Assembly (NCBI GenBank): GCA_035310015.1
Contig: DATGEO010000075.1
Span: forward strand, 1-14,784
Length of the DNA stretch: 14,784 nucleotides
Direction of reading: 5' to 3'
DNA from: DATGEO01 sp035310015
GTDB lineage: Bacteria; Chloroflexota; Dormibacteria; Dormibacterales; Dormibacteraceae
Part shown: in pieces, positions 12,092 to 14,784 of the stretch
Numbering within the stretch: position 1 is the first letter of the stretch
Layout of the letters: each line of letters opens with the position of its first letter
Made by a program: the position numbers and the translations under genes
Notes under the pieces: model-generated
What the model saw: only the letters and a program-made list of their open reading frames with translations
Databases searched by the model: none
What the model was told of the DNA's origin: nothing

Positions 12092-13530
12092 GCCTCCGCC
12101 TCCGGCTCCTCGCCGCGGCGGCGGGCATCGTCGCCATCAGCCTCCTGCTGAGCGGCGCGCTCACGTGGGTGCTCGTGCGCGACGTCGAGCTGCAGGGCGC
12201 CCAGGACACGCTCGACCGCTCGGTGCTGGTCGAGGCGGCCCACGTCCGGCACCTCGAGTGCGCCAACCCGTTCGGCGTCGCGACCACCGCCGGGCCCGCC
12301 GGCTGCGTGCAGGCCGACCCGACGCGCTTCGAGGACCGGCTGAACGCGATGGTGCTGCCCGACGCCGGCGACCGTCTGCTGCTGCTCGACCGCGCCCGCC
12401 GCATCGTCTACGACAGCGCCGATCCGGCCGACGACCAGGTCCTCGCCATCACCGCCTCACGGCGGGTCGCGGGGGTCGCCGAGGCCCAGGCCACGTTCGG
12501 AGGCCAGTCCTTCCTCGCCGCGGCCTCCGCCATTGCTCCGGCGCGCGACCCCCTGGGCGCCGCCTACGTCGTGCTCGCGCGGGCCCAATCGACGGTGACC
12601 GCCGCCGCTGCGGGCGAGCTCGTGCCCCGGCTGCTGGTCGCGGGCGGCGTGGCGCTGCTGGTCGCGCTGGCGCTCGTGCTCCTCCTCAGCCGCTCGGTGA
12701 CGCGGCCGCTCACGCAGCTCGCGGGCGCGGCCGAGGACATCGCCGCGGGCAACTACTCGCGGCGCGTCGGCATCCGCGGCCCGGACGAGATCGGCTTGCT
12801 CGGCGGCTCGTTCGACCGCATGGCCGAGGCCGTCGAGCGAGCCCGGCGCGTGCAGCGGGAGTTCCTCGCCAACGTGTCGCACGAGCTGAAGACCCCGCTG
12901 ACGAGCCTCATCGGCTTCAGCCAGGCGCTCATCGACGGCAGCCTGAAGTCAGGCGACGAGCAGAAGCGCGCGGCGCAGATCGTGCACGAGGAGTCCGAGC
13001 GCGTGCTGCGCATGGCCCAGGAGCTGCTCGACCTCGCGCGAGTGGAGGCCGGGACCATTTCCATGCACATCACGGCCGTCGACCTCGCGGCGCAGTTGGA
13101 GCAGGAGCTCGAGATCGTGCGGCCGCGCGCGGCGGCTCGTGAGCTGGCGATCCGATCGGAGGTGGGGCAACTCCCTCCGGTGGCGGCCGACCCCGAGCGG
13201 CTGCACCAGGTGCTCGGCAACCTGCTCGACAACGCGGTCAAGTACGCACCCGCCGCGTCGACCGTTCAAGTGTCAGGGAGCACGAACGCAGGCAACGTCG
13301 AGCTCGTGCTGTCCAACTCCACAGGCGCGGACCGGCCCGACCCGGAGAGGATGTTCGAGCGGTTCTATCGAGCGGACGCGGCTCGGTCTTCGGCCGCGGG
13401 CGGCGTCGGGCTCGGCCTCGCCATATCGCGCGAGCTCACGACGGCGATGAAGGGGCGCCTGTGGGCCGACTTCGACGGCGGTGGCGTAGTGCGGCTGCAC
13501 GTCGTGCTGCCGGCCGCGAAAAAGAGCTAG
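12088..13530 (+). CDS. Sensor histidine kinase (HAMP, HisKA, HATPase_c)
   Basis: 480 residues if initiated at CTG 12088. Transmembrane helix 1 is at about 6-30 and an extracytoplasmic sensor region at about 31-178. Transmembrane helix 2 is at about 181-201, with HAMP at 202-253. The dimerisation/phosphoacceptor domain has His265 in NVSHELKTPLTSL, and the ATPase domain has an N-box NLLDNAVKYAP (378-388) and G2 box GVGLGLA (439-445). It should phosphorylate the regulator encoded just upstream. The G1 box is degenerate: LSNSTGADRP (408-417) replaces the usual DxGxG. No ATG, GTG or TTG in a suitable place retains helix 1; the first in-frame GTG is at 12169, beyond its core, so the CTG overlapping the regulator stop (CTGA) is the best start. 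The signal sensed is unknown. Confidence 0.9.
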   Translation: MSLRLRLLAAAAGIVAISLLLSGALTWVLVRDVELQGAQDTLDRSVLVEAAHVRHLECANPFGVATTAGPAGCVQADPTRFEDRLNAMVLPDAGDRLLLLDRARRIVYDSADPADDQVLAITASRRVAGVAEAQATFGGQSFLAAASAIAPARDPLGAAYVVLARAQSTVTAAAAGELVPRLLVAGGVALLVALALVLLLSRSVTRPLTQLAGAAEDIAAGNYSRRVGIRGPDEIGLLGGSFDRMAEAVERARRVQREFLANVSHELKTPLTSLIGFSQALIDGSLKSGDEQKRAAQIVHEESERVLRMAQELLDLARVEAGTISMHITAVDLAAQLEQELEIVRPRAAARELAIRSEVGQLPPVAADPERLHQVLGNLLDNAVKYAPAASTVQVSGSTNAGNVELVLSNSTGADRPDPERMFERFYRADAARSSAAGGVGLGLAISRELTTAMKGRLWADFDGGGVVRLHVVLPAAKKS

Positions 13531-14784
13531 CCGGCCGGCACCACCAGCGCCACCGGGTTTTCGATCAGGCGCTTGACCTCGGCCATGAACTGGGCCGCGG
13601 TCTGTCCGTAGAAGACGCGGTGGTCGACCGACAGGGTCATGCGCATGACCTTGCCCGGGACGATCCTTCCATTCTCGACGACGGGGACGTCCTTGATCGC
13701 GCCGACCGCCAGGATCGCGGACTCAGGCGGGTTGATGATCGCGGTGAACTCGTCGACGCCGTACATGCCGAGGTTGGAGATCGAGAAAGTTCCGCCGCTG
13801 AGGTCGTGCTCACCGGGCCGGCCCGACCGCGCGCGCTCGATGACCTGGCGCGACTCGATCGAGATCTGGACGAGGTCTTTGCGGTCGACGTCGTGCACGA
13901 CCGGGACGAGCAGGCCGAGTCCCTGGCTCGGCGGGACGGCGAGCCCGATGTTGATCTGGCGCTTGCGCTGGAACTTGCCGTCGACCCACGAGGAGTTGAC
14001 CTCCGGAAACTTGCGCAGCGCGAGCGCGCACGCGCGCATGAGGAAGTCGGTCATGGTGACCTTCTCGGCGCCCGGGACCGCGTCCTTCATCTGCTGCCGC
14101 ATCCGCACCGCCTCGTCGACGCGGGCCTCGACCGTGACCGTGAACTCCGGCACCGTGGCCTTCGACTCGGCCATGCGGCGCGCAATCGTCGCCTGCATGC
14201 GAGTCGGGTCCAGGACCTCGACGTCGGGACCGGTCGGAGGTGGGGGGGACTCGGTGCGGCGCCGCTCCTTGCGCGCGCCACCGGCGGCGGCGATCACGTC
14301 CTCTTTGACGATCCGGCCTTCGGGGCCCGACCCGCGCACGCCGGCGAGGTCGACGCCCATCTCCTCGGCCAGCCGCCGCGCCAGCGGCGAGGCGCGCACG
14401 TCGCCCCGCTGCTGCCCGTCGCTGTCCGGCTGGGGTTTGGCCTTCTGCCGGGGCGCCGGTTCGGCGGCCGCCGGCGGAGGAGCCTCCGGAGCCTCCTGAC
14501 CGGCAGGCTCGGCCTCCGGCTTGGCGTTTTCGGGGGCGGGTGTTTCTTTGGTGGCTTGCGCGGGCTCCGAGGGCTGCTGCTTCTCGGGCTTGGCCGGCGC
14601 GCCTTCACCAATGCGCGCGATGGGCGCCCCGATCTTCGCCGGAACGCCTTTCTCGACCAGGATCTCCAGCTTGCCGTCGTCCTCTGCCTCGAGGTCGAAG
14701 GTCGCCTTGTCCGACTCGACCTCGGCGAGGACTTCGCCCTTGTGCACCTCGTCGCCGCTGGCCTTCTTCCACTCGACGATCGTG
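13527..14784 (-). CDS. Dihydrolipoyl acyltransferase (E2) of a 2-oxoacid dehydrogenase complex, 5' end outside the window
   Basis: 418 residues visible; the reading frame continues past base 14784, so the first part of the lipoyl domain is missing. Order of domains: lipoyl domain with the modified lysine in ESDKATFDLEAEDDG (Lys codon at 14706-14708), an Ala/Pro/Glu/Lys-rich linker, a peripheral-subunit-binding domain (ASPLARRLAEEMGVDLAGV, GSGPEGRIVKEDV), a second linker, and the catalytic acyltransferase domain (MTDFLMRACALALRKFPEVN, FSISNLGMYGVDEFTAIINP, LSVDHRVFYGQ). It transfers an acyl group from lipoamide to CoA, most likely acetyl in a pyruvate dehydrogenase complex. The catalytic motif reads HRVFYG rather than HxxxDG. 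It converges on the kinase gene with a 4-nt overlap in which CTAG supplies both stops. Confidence 0.93.
   Translation of the reverse strand, partial: TIVEWKKASGDEVHKGEVLAEVESDKATFDLEAEDDGKLEILVEKGVPAKIGAPIARIGEGAPAKPEKQQPSEPAQATKETPAPENAKPEAEPAGQEAPEAPPPAAAEPAPRQKAKPQPDSDGQQRGDVRASPLARRLAEEMGVDLAGVRGSGPEGRIVKEDVIAAAGGARKERRRTESPPPPTGPDVEVLDPTRMQATIARRMAESKATVPEFTVTVEARVDEAVRMRQQMKDAVPGAEKVTMTDFLMRACALALRKFPEVNSSWVDGKFQRKRQINIGLAVPPSQGLGLLVPVVHDVDRKDLVQISIESRQVIERARSGRPGEHDLSGGTFSISNLGMYGVDEFTAIINPPESAILAVGAIKDVPVVENGRIVPGKVMRMTLSVDHRVFYGQTAAQFMAEVKRLIENPVALVVPAG

Overview
This is a G+C-rich, densely coded chromosomal segment from a bacterium. Most genes are housekeeping genes, with two short accessory insertions of visibly lower G+C. 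The gene set (CapA-type lipoprotein, DD-carboxypeptidase, enolase, sulfur amino-acid enzymes, a JAMM/Mec-like peptidase next to CysM, two-domain Der GTPase, OmpR/HK pair, dihydrolipoyl acyltransferase) fits a high-GC soil-type lineage such as Chloroflexota/Ca. Dormibacterota or a deep-branching actinobacterium. That placement is inference from composition and gene content; no rRNA or other marker gene is present.

Layout. 72-1283 (+): CapA-family lipoprotein whose first codons are a 9-bp tandem repeat. 1288-2250 (-): a DUF559/AbiEi-like nuclease-fold protein, bracketed on both sides by directly repeated doublets of palindromes (1306-1378 and 2313-2385, exactly 1007 bp apart). 2468-7475 (+): a compact run of DD-carboxypeptidase, enolase, a cystathionine gamma-synthase/lyase-type PLP enzyme, a two-helix membrane protein, CysM-like cysteine synthase and Mec-like JAMM peptidase, with several ATGA-type overlaps. 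An MFS exporter follows (to 8689). 8752-9799 (+): a lower-GC two-gene cassette, a winged-helix/minimal nucleotidyltransferase fusion and a HEPN protein. It is preceded by an extended -10 promoter embedded in a perfect 20-bp palindrome and looks like an autoregulated MNT-HEPN toxin-antitoxin unit. 9912-11264 (+): Der. 11354-13530 (+): OmpR-family response regulator and histidine kinase, joined by a G-rich 9-bp repeat and an apparent CTG start. 13527-14784 (-): E2 acyltransferase of a 2-oxoacid dehydrogenase complex, cut by the window edge and overlapping the kinase stop codon by 4 nt.

How the genes relate. The PLP enzyme, CysM and Mec form a sulfur amino-acid group, but no CysO/ThiS-like sulfur carrier is seen. 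The response regulator and kinase are one two-component system with no visible target. The two accessory units are the most interesting parts: the DUF559 gene with its REPIN-like palindrome doublets, which could be a nuclease-associated repeat family or small mobile unit, and the wHTH-MNT/HEPN cassette with its operator. No tRNA, rRNA, CRISPR array, transposase or phage gene was seen. No gene-free stretch exceeds 300 bases; the longest, 2251-2467, holds one palindrome doublet and a -10-like element.
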